Below are positions 1 through 11,100 of a stretch of DNA of 33,343 bases, piece after piece. The notes beneath the pieces are model-generated. The model worked only from the letters and a program-made list of their open reading frames with translations. It searched no databases and was not told where the DNA came from. Within the stretch, counting starts at the first letter, position 1, and each line of letters starts with the position of its first letter. The DNA is taken from NCBI GenBank assembly GCA_032358255.1, contig JAULBX010027861.1, positions 1 to 33,343 on the forward strand, given 5' to 3'. Source of the stretch: Heterotrichella gracilis. Its lineage: Eukaryota > Sar > Xanthophyceae > Tribonematales > Xanthonemataceae. The position numbers and the translations under genes were made by a program.

Positions 1-525
1 TTTGGACCCCACTGGCCCCAGAAGCTGGAAAAGTAGTACAGGAACTGGAACAGGTGCACGTAGTCTGCAGGGGGGGGAAGCGGGGGTTATGAGGGTGACA
101 GGGGATGGAAGGGGGACAGCTTGCAAGAAAAGTAGTACAGGAACTGGAACAGGTGCACGTAGCCTGCAGGGGGGGGAAGCGGGGGTTATGGGGGTGAAAG
201 GGGATGAAAGGGGGACAGATTGCAAGAAAAGTAGTACAGGAACTGGAACAGGTGCACGTAGCCTGCAGGGGGGGGAAGCGGGGGTTATGAGGGTGAAAGG
301 GGATGAAAGGGGGACAGCTTGCAAGAAAAGTAATACAGGAACTGGAACAGGTGCACGTAATCTGCAGGGGGAGAAGGAGTGGTGTGTGCAAGGGGGTGAA
401 AGGGAGGGCATGATAAGCAGTACAGGGAAAACTGAAACAGGTGGACATACTCTGCAGGGGGGGGGAAGGCGGGGAGCTTGCAAGAAGAATTGTACAGGAA
501 CTGAACGGGTGCAAGGGGGGGATCA
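1..525 (-). repeat. 99-bp tandem array of exon-9 edge copies in gene A
   Basis: The true exon (start at 64, reading leftwards) is preceded in its intron by copies of its own first ~36 nt, each with a CTGCAG acceptor. Equivalent exon starts lie at 163, 262, 361 and 451, with a decayed remnant near 513. The spacing is 99, 99, 99 and 90 bp. Between the exon-like parts lies a pyrimidine-rich (minus strand) spacer shared among units. Confidence 0.85.
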
Positions 526-3500
526 CAGGGTGGGTCAAAGGGGGATGAGAGGGTGAAATGACGGGGCGTGGGACCATACAGAGTAGATGACCCACCTTAA
601 CATATCACCCAACCACCAAGGCACGTGTTTCACTGGTTCCGCATGATTGTTACACCCTCCCGCATCCCCCTTCACCCACCCACCCACCTGGCGTGACGAG
701 GGTGTTGTACCAACTGCTCAACCCTAAACCTACAACCCTAAACCCTAATCAACAGCACCCCACCCACCCACCTGGTGTGACGAGGGTGTTGTACCAGATG
801 GCGCAGATGAGGAAGAGCACAAACATCCAGAAGAAGCCCATGTTCTGCATGCGGGTGCGCCCCATCCAGGGCTTGTCGATGGTGAATGCGGCAAAGTAGT
901 ACCCCACTAGGGCAACCCCGCTGTTGAGCAGCGTCCACAACATGGTGGTGAACAGGGTGGCGCCTGCAGAAAAGAGATATTTTGAATCAATACCATTTGT
1001 TTTCATTAACATATTACGTGTTGAGGGCTGTCCAAGCCATGGTGGTGAACAGGGTGGCGCCCGGAAACGGGGGGATCAACTGGGGTGGTGGTGGTGGTTT
1101 GGGGGGGAGAGGGGAGGTGCTGGGACAACCAAGAGGCCCAAATTCACCACCCACACACCCTCCCCTAGGGTTTGCATACCTCGAAAAACCCTACCCTAGG
1201 GCTTACCTGGGCCGCTCACAACCTTGATAATCTTGCTCTGGAAGAGCTTGTTTCCGTAGAACGCAAAGTCCCACACGAACCAGCACAGGGAGGTGCCCAC
1301 GATGCGGTGCCAGTAGTGGCGGGCTAGCAGCCTGACTTTGCGCCAGTCCACGTTGGTGGTGATGCCTGCAGGCAAGTGAGCACCGTTAGGGTTTAGGGTT
1401 TAGCTGCCAGGCTCGGCGGGAAAGCACATTCTGCTTGCGGGTGTCCACATTGGTGGTGATGCCTGCAGGTAAGTGAGCACTTTTCAGGGTTTAAAGTTTA
1501 GGATTTAGGTGCCAGTAGTGGCGGGCAAGCAGCCTGGCCTTGCACCAGTCGACCTTGGGAGTGACGCTTGCAGGCAAGTGAGTACTGGTTAGGGTTTAGG
1601 GTTTAAGAGGGTGATGCCTGCACGCGGTGGGGGAGTACCAAGGTGGGAAATGGGCACAATTGCGATGAAATTGATCATGTAAAAGTCCTCCTTGATGAAT
1701 CCACAAAGTAAAGCCTTTCCAGAAGGGCGAGGGAGACGGGACCAGCTGGTTTCAGAGTGTCCAAAATGCACAGAAGGGAAACAAGGGGACGCTCTAAGGC
1801 TCTAAGGCGGAGTAAGAGGGCCACTGCCACTGGCCCGGCAGCGCTGTGACAGTGGCACTTTCTTGCGCCCGGGAAACCGTTATTCACATCCTACCCTGCG
1901 AGGTGAACCTCAACATGCTCCTTCAAGTCCTTCCACTCCTCCCACCGCAGGACCAAAACCCTAAAACCCTGACCAGGTTGCACTCACCGTGCTTCTTGAG
2001 GTCCTTCCTCTCCTCGGACCACACCTTGCTCTCTTGCAGGAAGAAGAATCGGTAGATGAGGGTGCCGGTGAGGAGCACACAGCCAATGGCGTAGGAGAGG
2101 CGCCACACAAGGGTCAGGTCATCTGGGGCCACAGGGAAACGGGTGTCAGACATTAAACCCTAAACCCTAAGAGTGGTGAGCACGCAGCCAATGGCGCAGG
2201 GGATGCGCCACACAAGGGGGAAATCAGCTTGGGGCACAGAAAATGGGGTGTCGATGACAAACCCTAAACCCTAATCAGGGACAAGCACGCAGCCAACCGT
2301 GTCGAAAACAAACCCCAACTACCAGGAACAGGCAATCTTTTAATACAAAGGCACAGAATTACAAAAACAAAATGAATAAAATGGTGTACATGTGGGCCCA
2401 TTCACACTGGGTTGCTCAAGTCCTTATATGGTGGCTAAAGGCTTAGGGTGGAGGGCTTCCACTCACATTGGTTTTAATGTAAAACTTTTAAGCCTTTGCG
2501 TTGCTTCAAGGTTTTAATTCACAACTAGGGTTGCCGCTGCAAAGCTTCGCCACGTCCATTTCAGGCGGTTTAGGGTTTTGGGGCGAGGGTTTCCACTCAC
2601 GTTTGCTGTTGTAGCCCTTCTTGTTGGTCTGTCCAAAGGCGGCCAACAGGATGACCAGCACGAGGGTGTTGACCAGGTTGCCCCAACCCTACGGAGGAGT
2701 AAGACATGAAATCAGGAGGGGAGTACATAAAAGGGGGAAATAAGGTAATAGGATGACCAGCATCAGCGTATTGATGAGATTGCCCCAGTCCTGTGGAAGA
2801 GAATGGACCCAGGTCCAGTGCCCAGAGTGCCCAGTGCCCAGCACCAGGGTGTTGGCACTACCTAAACCCTACTATAGGGTTTCCCCCCCACCTGCATGGA
2901 GAACGTCTCCCCCCTCCAGTATCAAGCAGGGTGCGCAAAAGTAACCAACCCCTACCCTAGGGTTTGCCTCAAGCACTGGCACCAGGGTATTGGCACTACC
3001 TAAACCCTACTCTAGGGCACTTCCCCCAACATGCATGGAAAACGTGAGTACCACCGTCTCCTCCCTCCTATGCCTCAGGTGCTCACACCTAACCACAGCC
3101 TGCCCTAGGGTTTCCCCCTCACCTGCATGGAGAAGGTCAGCACCACCGTCTCCCCCCTCCTGCGCCGCAGGTGCTCACTCGACTCAGCCCTCTCGTTGGC
3201 TGAGGTTGAGGCGATGGGATACTCGCCACCCACACCAAACCCAAAGATGGCTTGCACGATGGTAAACATGGTGAAGAGGGCTGAGTCGGTGGGGCCCGCT
3301 GATGCGGTGATGAGGATGCCACCTGGACAAGGGGAAAAAGGGGGTTTAGGATTTTGTGAGAGGGTTGAGTCGGTGGGTGTTGGTGGAGGCTGTAGTGAGG
3401 ACGCCACCTGGACAAGGGGTGAGAAGTGGTTTAGGGTTCCCGGGAATTTTGGTTTAGGTTTTGTGAACAAGGATGAGTTGGTAGGGTTGGTGAGGCGGTG

Positions 3501-5174
3501 GTGAGGATGCCATCAGGACAAGGGAGGTATAAATAGTATGAAAAGGGGATGTCGCCTATGTCGCCTGTGTGGGAAAGCTTCTCAATAACAAATACCTTTC
3601 CACATGGCTAGCGCAGTGGGCACACAAAACCCTAAATTCTTACCTATCCACATGGCGAGGTCACATACTCTAAACCCTAACTACCCTACCCCGTACCTAT
3701 CCACATGGTGAGGGCGGTCAGCACAGACCCTATGCGGCGCCCAATCCGGTCAGCGAAAAACCCTAGGATGAGCATTCCTCCCATGATGCCTCCCACCTGC
3801 ACGCAAGCACAACGGTTACGGCATTGCGCTTGATAAGTGTGCTGAGTGTGGACTTTTATAGCAGTGGGTGCGTTGCTAGGGTTGCACGGCGCACGCCGGC
3901 ATTGGGCAGGGTTTGCATGTGTACTATGTGAGCCAACACATGGATGATTGGGCAATGCAATGCACCCCGGCATTCTCTGTGGCTGTGGTAGGGCTGCAGT
4001 AGTGGCGGTACAGGTAGGGTATTGTGCACACGTAAACAATGTGTGACCTTCTCATTCTTCTACTAAAAAAGAGTTTTTATTTATTGACCACCCGCACCTG
4101 TGTGTATGTGATGGAGTTGATGAGGCTCTTGGAGCAGGTGATGTGCTTGGCGTGGCACTCGGGGTAGTCCTCGTCCCACAGGGTGCCCAGGTTTCCCACG
4201 CTGAACACGAAGTAGGCTTCGCTAAACATGCCCAGCCCCGGCACGGCGAAGGCTAGGACGAACTGGAAGAACCTGGAGGGTGCAAACCGCCGGTTAGGGT
4301 AAGTAAGAATTTGCTTTCCAGCTTCGAAGCCAGGTTAGCATATCTGGGTATGCCTCACCCCAGTCCTAGAGCCAAAGCTTAACTGACACTGTTTCCAGTC
4401 TGGCAGATGGTGGCCAACCAGCCGGTTAGGTTGTTAGGGTTTACGGTTTAATAAGTGGGAGGACCTGGGCGGTTAGGAGGGTTCAAAACAATGTGTAGGG
4501 TTGATACTGAACTAAGGGTTTAGGGTTGCATTCTTTAGAATTAACCTGAACATGAAACCATGTGCCAGTCATCATCCGTGCTTTTGCCTGCACATGCCCA
4601 GCCCATGCACGGCAAAGTCGCCAACACATGCGATGCACCTTGTAAGTGGGTAAGCCCACTGCAATGGTCAGGGTTTAGGGTCTTTAATGGACTGCACGCA
4701 CAACAATGCAGGGCTTGCCACCTTCCCAGGGCTGGCTGAATTAACCTGTACAAGGGTGACTAATGACCCTCAAAGCTGACATAGCTACTTGCATAAAATT
4801 TTAAAAGGCGACCCAACTGGGTGGTGTCCAAAGAAACGAAATGCGCTGCAAGTTTGCCACATATTTGAACGAAAATACGAAGCAATTAAAGCAACGAAAT
4901 GCGCAGCCCACCCGTTGACTTGCATTTTCGTGTGTCCTATCAACCGTGACCGTATGATGCGCGTCGTCGATTTACTCGGACATTTGACAAGGGGTGTTGC
5001 TATAACTGTCGGCCCTAGCGATGGTTCCGCTAGCGCAGCAGACCATGGTGCCGCCAGGCCATGCCCAGGCCATGGCAGTGACAATGCACACAAGTACAGG
5101 TGATCCGGCGCATACCCATACCTTTTGATCGGGTTTGAGGACACCACGGCGGGGCTGCCGTCGTTGACCCCCAT
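1..5174 (-). CDS. MFS phosphate:H+ symporter-like transporter, gene A (3' end outside window)
   Basis: Multi-pass membrane transporter of the major facilitator superfamily, phosphate:H+ symporter type. Exons on the minus strand: 5174-5122, 4272-4098, 3796-3697, 3322-3123, 2688-2601, 2122-1988, 1365-1207, 963-772 and 64 to beyond base 1. All introns seen are GT-AG and all phases join, giving 388 residues so far. Visible motifs are a TM1 segment GLGMFSEAYFVF, the MFS loop 2-3 signature GFFADRIGRR, GVGGEYPIAST in TM4, CWFVWDFAFYGNKLFQ in TM7, and the start of TM10. The ATG at 5174 was chosen because it opens a 53-nt exon whose phase-2 donor completes an Arg codon with exon 2, just as in paralogue B. 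There is no counterpart of B's 357-nt exon: exon 6 splices directly to the TM7 exon in phase. The introns contain many degenerate copies of exon edges. Substrate is inferred from family resemblance; another phosphorylated or anionic substrate is possible. Confidence 0.85.
688..772 (-). repeat. Exon-8 3' edge and donor duplicated downstream, gene A
   Basis: The last ~26 nt of exon 8 and its GTGGGTGG donor recur 84 bp further along the transcript. The equivalent exon end is 688; the true end is 772. A CCCTAAA-type tract (721-750) lies between the two copies. Confidence 0.8.
964..1060 (-). repeat. Exon-8 5' edge copy, gene A
   Basis: A 97-bp unit upstream of exon 8. It has about 41 nt matching the exon start (to the codons LN) and then an AT-rich spacer ending in a CTTTTCTGCAG acceptor. 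The same unit occurs as a longer array in gene B at 13223-13512. Confidence 0.82.
1366..1625 (-). repeat. Exon-7 5' edge copies, gene A
   Basis: Equivalent exon starts lie at 1462 and 1567, 97 and 105 bp steps from the true start at 1365, with a shorter remnant near 1617. Acceptor-like CTGCAG or TTGCAG motifs are retained, and TTTAGGG-type heptamers separate the units. Confidence 0.8.
2123..2310 (-). repeat. Exon-6 5' half copies, gene A
   Basis: Segments at about 2168-2250 and 2270-2300 repeat the portion of exon 6 encoding the WRLSYAIG region with its upstream intron. They are degenerate, carry indels, and are separated by CCCTAAA tracts. Confidence 0.7.
2740..3060 (-). repeat. Mixed copies of exon-5 start and exon-4 end, gene A
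   Basis: Within intron 4, about 2748-2795 repeats the exon-5 start (NLVNTLV coding part). Near 3020-3060 and 2885-2925 are copies of the exon-4 end (TFSMQ plus donor). This single intron therefore holds duplications from both of its flanking exons. Confidence 0.7.
3323..3530 (-). repeat. Exon-4 5' edge copies, gene A
   Basis: The exon-4 start motif (GTGGCATCCTCA on the minus strand) recurs in degraded form, with equivalent starts at 3407 and about 3513. These are 85 and roughly 106 bp steps from the true start at 3322. Confidence 0.72.
4540..4660 (-). repeat. Relic of exon-2 start in intron 1, gene A
   Basis: The minus strand contains a decayed copy of the exon-2 segment encoding AFAVPGLGMF, inside the 849-nt intron 4273-5121. 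Nothing else recognisable is seen in that intron. Confidence 0.6.
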
Positions 5175-8170
5175 CCTGAAAGGCTTTGCGGCTGGTTGGT
5201 GGTGGAAACCCTGGGTGAGCCGACTTGAATTGCGCGCGCGCGACGCAAAACCTGCACGGCCCACGCAACACTTCAAGTTTGAACAGTCGAGGGCGCATCT
5301 GGTCAGGTAAATCGCCTCCAAAACCTGTGCAGCCGACTACGGCCTGCAGTACAGGTGCTTGTGAGAGTCGCCACGTTGAGCTAGGCACCCGTGCGTACAT
5401 GTGTGTCGGCGCAAAGCTCAGCGCTACTTTGGAAGCTAGTCCGCTAGGTGCCACGATGGTGCTTTGTGTATACCCACAACAACCTCACTTCTATCCTGGC
5501 GTACAAAAGACGGCTTTCGACCTAACTTGCTGCTTCTTGAAGCCTGCTAGTGGTCGACCAACGTTCTCTCAACGGTTTGAACAGGGCGTTTCCCGCGGAG
5601 CCGATGCTGCGCCGACGCCGTACACCAACGAAAGCAGCGCTACAACACTTCCACAACGCTAACACTCACAACGAGGAGTCGCCAATACAAGATTTTAGCA
5701 ACACAGGTTTACGTACTGCGATGGCAACCAAAGCCTGCTTCTACCTGCACTGGGTCGCTTGACCAGCAACCTCCCTTGTTGTCTATAGACCACGAAAGAA
5801 AAGGCCCCCCTTTTCATAGGCGAAGGCTTCGGCCGCCATGGCCATTTGGCAGGTTTCCGGTACATGCCATAATTGCCATAAACCTGCAAAAGATGCCCTG
5901 CAACAGGAATCTTTTGGCAGCACACGTTGTCGCCAGGACAGACCTGGGATAAACCACACAAGTCGACTCGCTGGCCGTGACGTGGATGTATTACGTCTGA
6001 TTACGTGGCAGATATTTCGCGGGGAACAAAAGAGTCTACCGTTTTTGAAAAGTTCAAAGTTCAAGGCGATTCACAGCCAGTTTCCAAACTGTTTTGACGA
6101 GTAACAAAAGTGGGGGATACACTGGGTCGTGCATGGGCGCTTGCTGCCACGCTTTCTGAGTGTATGAGTCCTCATCATGTGAGCAGGCATGCCCTCGAAA
6201 CATGCAGGGAATCAAGTGCTGGGTGGGTCTTCGGGTGGGTTTTGAGAAGCAAGCATAAGCCTTGCAGGCCACTGACATAAGTCTGGTCTTCATCCTTTGC
6301 GGTGTACTGTGCTATGCAGCCTGGGGACGACGTAACGTGCCACTGCAATTCAAACGAAAACATGCCATCCCACTGCAGCAATCGGCTACAGCCCACATAA
6401 TGGTTCGGCCCGGAACGATTTGGCCCAGAACGTTTTCCAGAGACGCGAAAATCAAATCAAGTTGCGCCTTTAAAAGAAGCGCCGAGTCGTTCAGCTTCGC
6501 AGATTTGGCCCACACTGCGATGTTGGATGTTGCAAAGCCCTTGCTATTTTTGTGTACTCGACCCTGTGACCGAGCGGTTGACTACTACAAGTACAACTAC
6601 CCAGGCTTTTGCCGCTTGTGTTCTAAAAGAAGATAGGGATGACACGCTTCGAAACGTGATTTGAAGTGTGGAAAGTCCAAATGCAACGGGCATGGTCTCC
6701 TGTCCCTGTGCAGGGACGGTGGCAGGTTCTCAGGTTCTCTTTCAGAGCACACTCGCGTATACAACAGTCTAGTGACTGATGGTGACCCACCACGCTTCTG
6801 AGACTGCAGTGCAGGCCTCTATCCTTATTAACGCCAACACTCAACATTGTAGTGCTGCACCTGTGGGACCCTAGGTGCAGCGAAGGGCATATTCTTCAGT
6901 AAAGGGTGGGGCAGTGTCACATGCATGCCCAGGGCAGTTCTGCGCAGTCTTTCCAATGGCTCCACGCCTCAAGTATGGTACGGCGGCCAAGGACCAACAC
7001 AGTCACTGTTACTTGACTGCCTACCCCGGTGTTTGCCACGGCATGCATTGGAAGGTACAACCATCTCCCTGCCGGTCGTGAACGTCTGTCGGAGTGCCGT
7101 TATGGTGGTCAGCCTCCGTATCTGTCGATGCCCAATGGTGTAAAAACTGCTAGCCGTGTGCAAGGGTGACATTCCTGCGTGGGATAGGGTGTGCAACCAT
7201 TGGTTGAGCAGTTTGGGTGGGGAACCTCTGACCAAAGCCAAGGCAAGCTTTTTCAGGCCTGGTGGCTGCGTTACAACGCATGTATCGAACCCCGGACTAT
7301 TTGTCTGGAGTTAAATCAAGGAAGCAGCAGGTGAGTTGCTTCAAAGACTTTGTATCCCTGGTTCCTTTGGGGAGCAATGCATACTGGTCTGGCTGTGTGT
7401 GACAGCCTTCAACGGGAAACGCCGTTTTACCTACTCGTTTAGCCAGTGGGTTGGGATGCATCAGGCACGCTTTGGGCTGCCGTGACTGGCTCACTGGCTT
7501 GTGTATTGGTCCCTGTTGATAAGCCCAGTGATGGTGTAGTAGCAGGATCCCAGGTGGGTGTCAGCACAAACCCACTTGGGAGGTCTTTGACTTGTTACCA
7601 GCACGTTGGAGCACTCCTGCTAGGCACAGCAAGACTTCACACTCAATGCCTATTTCGGGTCCAGCCATCTGCAACTGGCCTGCACATGGGTGTAGGGTCT
7701 AGGGTGTACATGTCACCCTCGTACGCCCTCTGAACCCAGCGCAGTGCTACTTTTTATACCTGTAGTATTTTGCCCTATGGATAGGCCCCACTCAGGTGTG
7801 CGGCGTGAAGGAGCACACGCACTCCCTGCATGTTGCTGTTGGTCCAACCTGACGCACACCCTTTAGGGTTTTCTGGCTCAGCTGGCAAGGGTTTTCCGTA
7901 AGGGTATCACGATGGTCACCAGGCGGTCTGACCAGGCTTGGCGCTTCCATCACTCTGTCTTGCAGTGTCATTTGTGCAGGTTGGCAGGGTATTCACTTTT
8001 AGGGTATCTGGCTCAGCTGCCAAAGGGTTTGACGGTCGCGCGCGCGTCCATCACCTGTCCTGCTACGTGGTGTGTGCAGGTTGCTGTCAGGGTAAGCAAG
8101 TCGCCACCACAGCAGCGTCCCCTCCCACGAAGCCTGTAGGCGTACCCACAAGGTTTTCAGCACAGCCAGG
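5175..8170. other. 3-kb spacer between head-to-head transporter start codons; possible bidirectional promoter
   Basis: No ORF here has recognisable motifs, and the open frames are short and overlapping. TTTAGGG heptamers, frequent in the introns, are almost absent between 5200 and 7860. Both start codons sit in a similar CAGGATGG context. Shared promoter function is inferred only from the divergent arrangement. Confidence 0.5.
7861..8110 (+). repeat. ~135-bp tandem duplication upstream of gene B
   Basis: Two degenerate copies start near 7873 and 8008. Shared landmarks are TCTGGCTCAGCTG, TCCATCACTCTGTC/TCCATCACCTGTCC and GTGCAGGTTG. The acceptor-like GTGCAG motifs suggest a 5' UTR exon edge behaving like the coding exons, but no UTR intron can be proven. 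Confidence 0.6.
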
Positions 8171-11100
8171 ATGGTGGCGTCCGGGGCGATGGATGTTGGC
8201 GAGTGGTCCCCCAACCCGGTCATCAGGTACGCAGAGTCCCTGGCTTCGCCCTAAACCCTAAACCTGCCATCAGGGACGCAGGGACCATTGCATCGCCCCG
8301 CTGAGCATGCACTATGTGTTTTGAGCGTGCGAGGTGGCAGGCGTTTCTTTGGCCCATGCATTGCCCCTGAGCTCGCACATCACCTCGGCGGGGAGCCTGC
8401 CTGCTGATACGACAACCTATTCCTGGACCGGAAATGTCCTCCAGACATTTGACGTAAACCCTAGACAGGGTTTTGTAACCTCCGGGGTGTGCCAATGGGG
8501 TATCACCTTTGCCAGGTCTGAGCAGGGCATGTTCGCAAAGCCTGTCTTTTATTCCTAGCCGAAACCCCAAACCCTAACCAGTGGTCTGAACCCTCCAGGT
8601 TCTTCCAATGGTTCATCAGCTTTGCCGTGCCGGGGCTGGGCATGTTCAGCGAAGCCTATTTCGTGTTCAGCGTGGGAAACTTGGGGGCGCTGTGGGACGA
8701 GGCCTACCCCGAGTGCCACAAGGAATACACCACATGCTCAAAGAGCCTCATCAATTCAGTGGAGTACACACAGGTGCGGGGGGGTTGGGGCATGCCCGTG
8801 GCTAACTAGGACTCTTGGGACTTGTTGGAATGAGCACAAGGTGGTGTCCTGGGCCTCCACCCCAAACCCAAAAACCCTGGGCTGTGGGACGAAGCGTACC
8901 CCAAATGCCACGTCAAAACACCACTTGCTCAAAGAACCCAGTAGAGTACACACAGGTGCGGGGTTTGGAGGATGCTGGTGGGATGCTTGGTTAACTAGGG
9001 TTTTTAGGGTTCAGGGTACTTAGCTGTAGCCCATGGCACACACCCCTTCCCAGACCCAACTCCCCTTCCAACGCCAAGGATAATAAGACGGTAACAGTCC
9101 TGTTATTATCGTATTTTCCTTGCCATTTCCCACTGACAGGTGTGTGCTGCTCTGGTTGCAGGTTGGGGGCATCATTCTGGGGATGATTGTGCTAGGGTTT
9201 TTCGCTGACCGGCTGGGGCGGCGGCTAGGGTCTGTGCTTACAGCCCTGGCCATGTGGATAGGTAAGGGTTTAGGGCTTTAGGGTTTGAGATCACCGCATC
9301 CTCGTCACCGCCTCCGCCACAGCATACGAGCATACTCGTACCTTTGACAAACCCCAATTTCAGAACATAAGGTCACTATTACGGTATCCCCCTTGTACAG
9401 GTGCCATCCTCATTGCTGCCTCCACCGGCCCCACCACTGAGGCCCTCTTCACAAAAAGCCTCTTTCCAAAAACCCTGAACCACTTCCCTCCCCTTGCCCA
9501 GGTGGCATCCTCATCACCGCCTCCACCGGCCCCACCACGGAAGCCCTTTTCACCATGTTCATGATTGTGCAAGCCATCTTTGGGTTTGGTGTGGGTGGCG
9601 AGTACCCCATCGCCTCAACCTCGGCCAGCGAGCGGGCTGAGTCGAGTGAATCGCTGAAGAAGAGGAGGGGGGAGACGGTGGTGCTCACCTTCTCCATGCA
9701 GGTGGGTGGAGAACCCTAGGGCAGGGTTTAGGTAGTAACGCTCACCTTCTCCATGCGGCTGGGGGAGAAACCCTAGGGGAGGGTTTAGGTAGTGCCAGCA
9801 CCCTGTGGTGGTGCCGGTGCGTTTGGGAGGCTTGCCCCTTCAACCCCTGTTGTTAGGGTTATAACCCCCAAAACCCCACTCATTCCATTTACAGTATTCC
9901 CCTTCCTGATCGCAAGTTTCACCTCCCCTCTGCAGGGTTGGTGCAACGTGGTCAACACCCTAGTGCTGGTCATCCTGCATTTGATATGCCGTAAGCTTGT
10001 TCCCCTTTTTGCTCACCTCCTGACATCGTGTTTCATCCCCCCTGCAGGGCTGGGGCAACCTGGTCAACACCCTAGTGCTGGTGCTGCTGCTGGGAGCACT
10101 GGGGCAGACAGCGGGGCCAGGCCAGAACGACCAAAGTGAGCGTTAGGGTCTAGGGCTTAGGGTCAAAGGCCAGCCTGAATGACCGAAATGCGACATTTGC
10201 TTTCGGACTTAGGGTCCAATTTGAATGGCCGATGTGAGTCGGTAGGGTTTAGGGTTCAGTGCCAGCCTGAATGACAATGACATTCTGTAAGCAGTCCAGA
10301 TGTTTGTAATGTACAGTGAATGCAGTCATGTACAGTTAAACCACCGCCACCCACATGCACCACATGCATGTTACGACACCATGTGACCATACTCCGCATG
10401 ATGTGCATCTACCAGGTGTGCAGGCCCTCGCATGGCGCTTCACCTAAGCGACTGGCCGCGTCCTAATAAGCTGCAGCACCACAAACCCTCCTCCACCACC
10501 ACCACCAACAACACGCACACATACACAATCGCACATGCCTCAAGACCCCCCCCCCCCCTTCCCCACCTCACCCACCCTGTTGCATCCCCTCAGGCGTGCT
10601 GGCCCTCGCGTGGCGCTCCTCCTACGCCATTGGCTGCATCTTCATCAGCTGCATGCTGTTCTACCGCTTCTTCTTCCTGGAGGAGAGCGAGGTGTGGTTG
10701 AAGAACAGGAAGGAAACGGCGCGGGCAGGTGGGTGCGGAGGGGTGTACATGGTGTCTGGTGTGATTGGGCAAGAGTAATAAGTTAATAGGAGTGCCAGGG
10801 AGTGCTAAGATATTACCGTATTACCCTTGGATTGGGGGGGCGGGTGTGTGGTGCGATTGAGAGGGTTGGAAGGGGGTCGCGATTGGCCTGGTCTCCGTGG
10901 CTGCATCACATCAGGAGGGGGACTGCACCAGGTGGGTGTGGATAGGGGTGGGGCCAGTGGATGGAGCACGTGGAGTGCTTGGACCCAACAGGACCCCTGG
11001 TGGAGGGCTGCATTATGGGACCCTGCGCCATGAATGCACGCATTTCGCCCATATCCAGCTGCTGGTGTGCTCCATTGCGCACCCTGTGCTGGGGCCTCAA

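Noticed and set aside
2..556. 184-codon plus-strand ORF with a 33-residue repeat (KSSTGTGTGA ...)
   Set aside because: It is the antisense of the 99-bp exon-edge array of gene A. The sense strand holds a real exon and its copies, and the frame stays open only because the unit length is divisible by three.
4785..5454. Minus-strand ORFs of 160-178 codons over the first exon of gene A
   Set aside because: They read through the exon-1 splice donor. The paralogue comparison supports the short 53-nt first exon instead.
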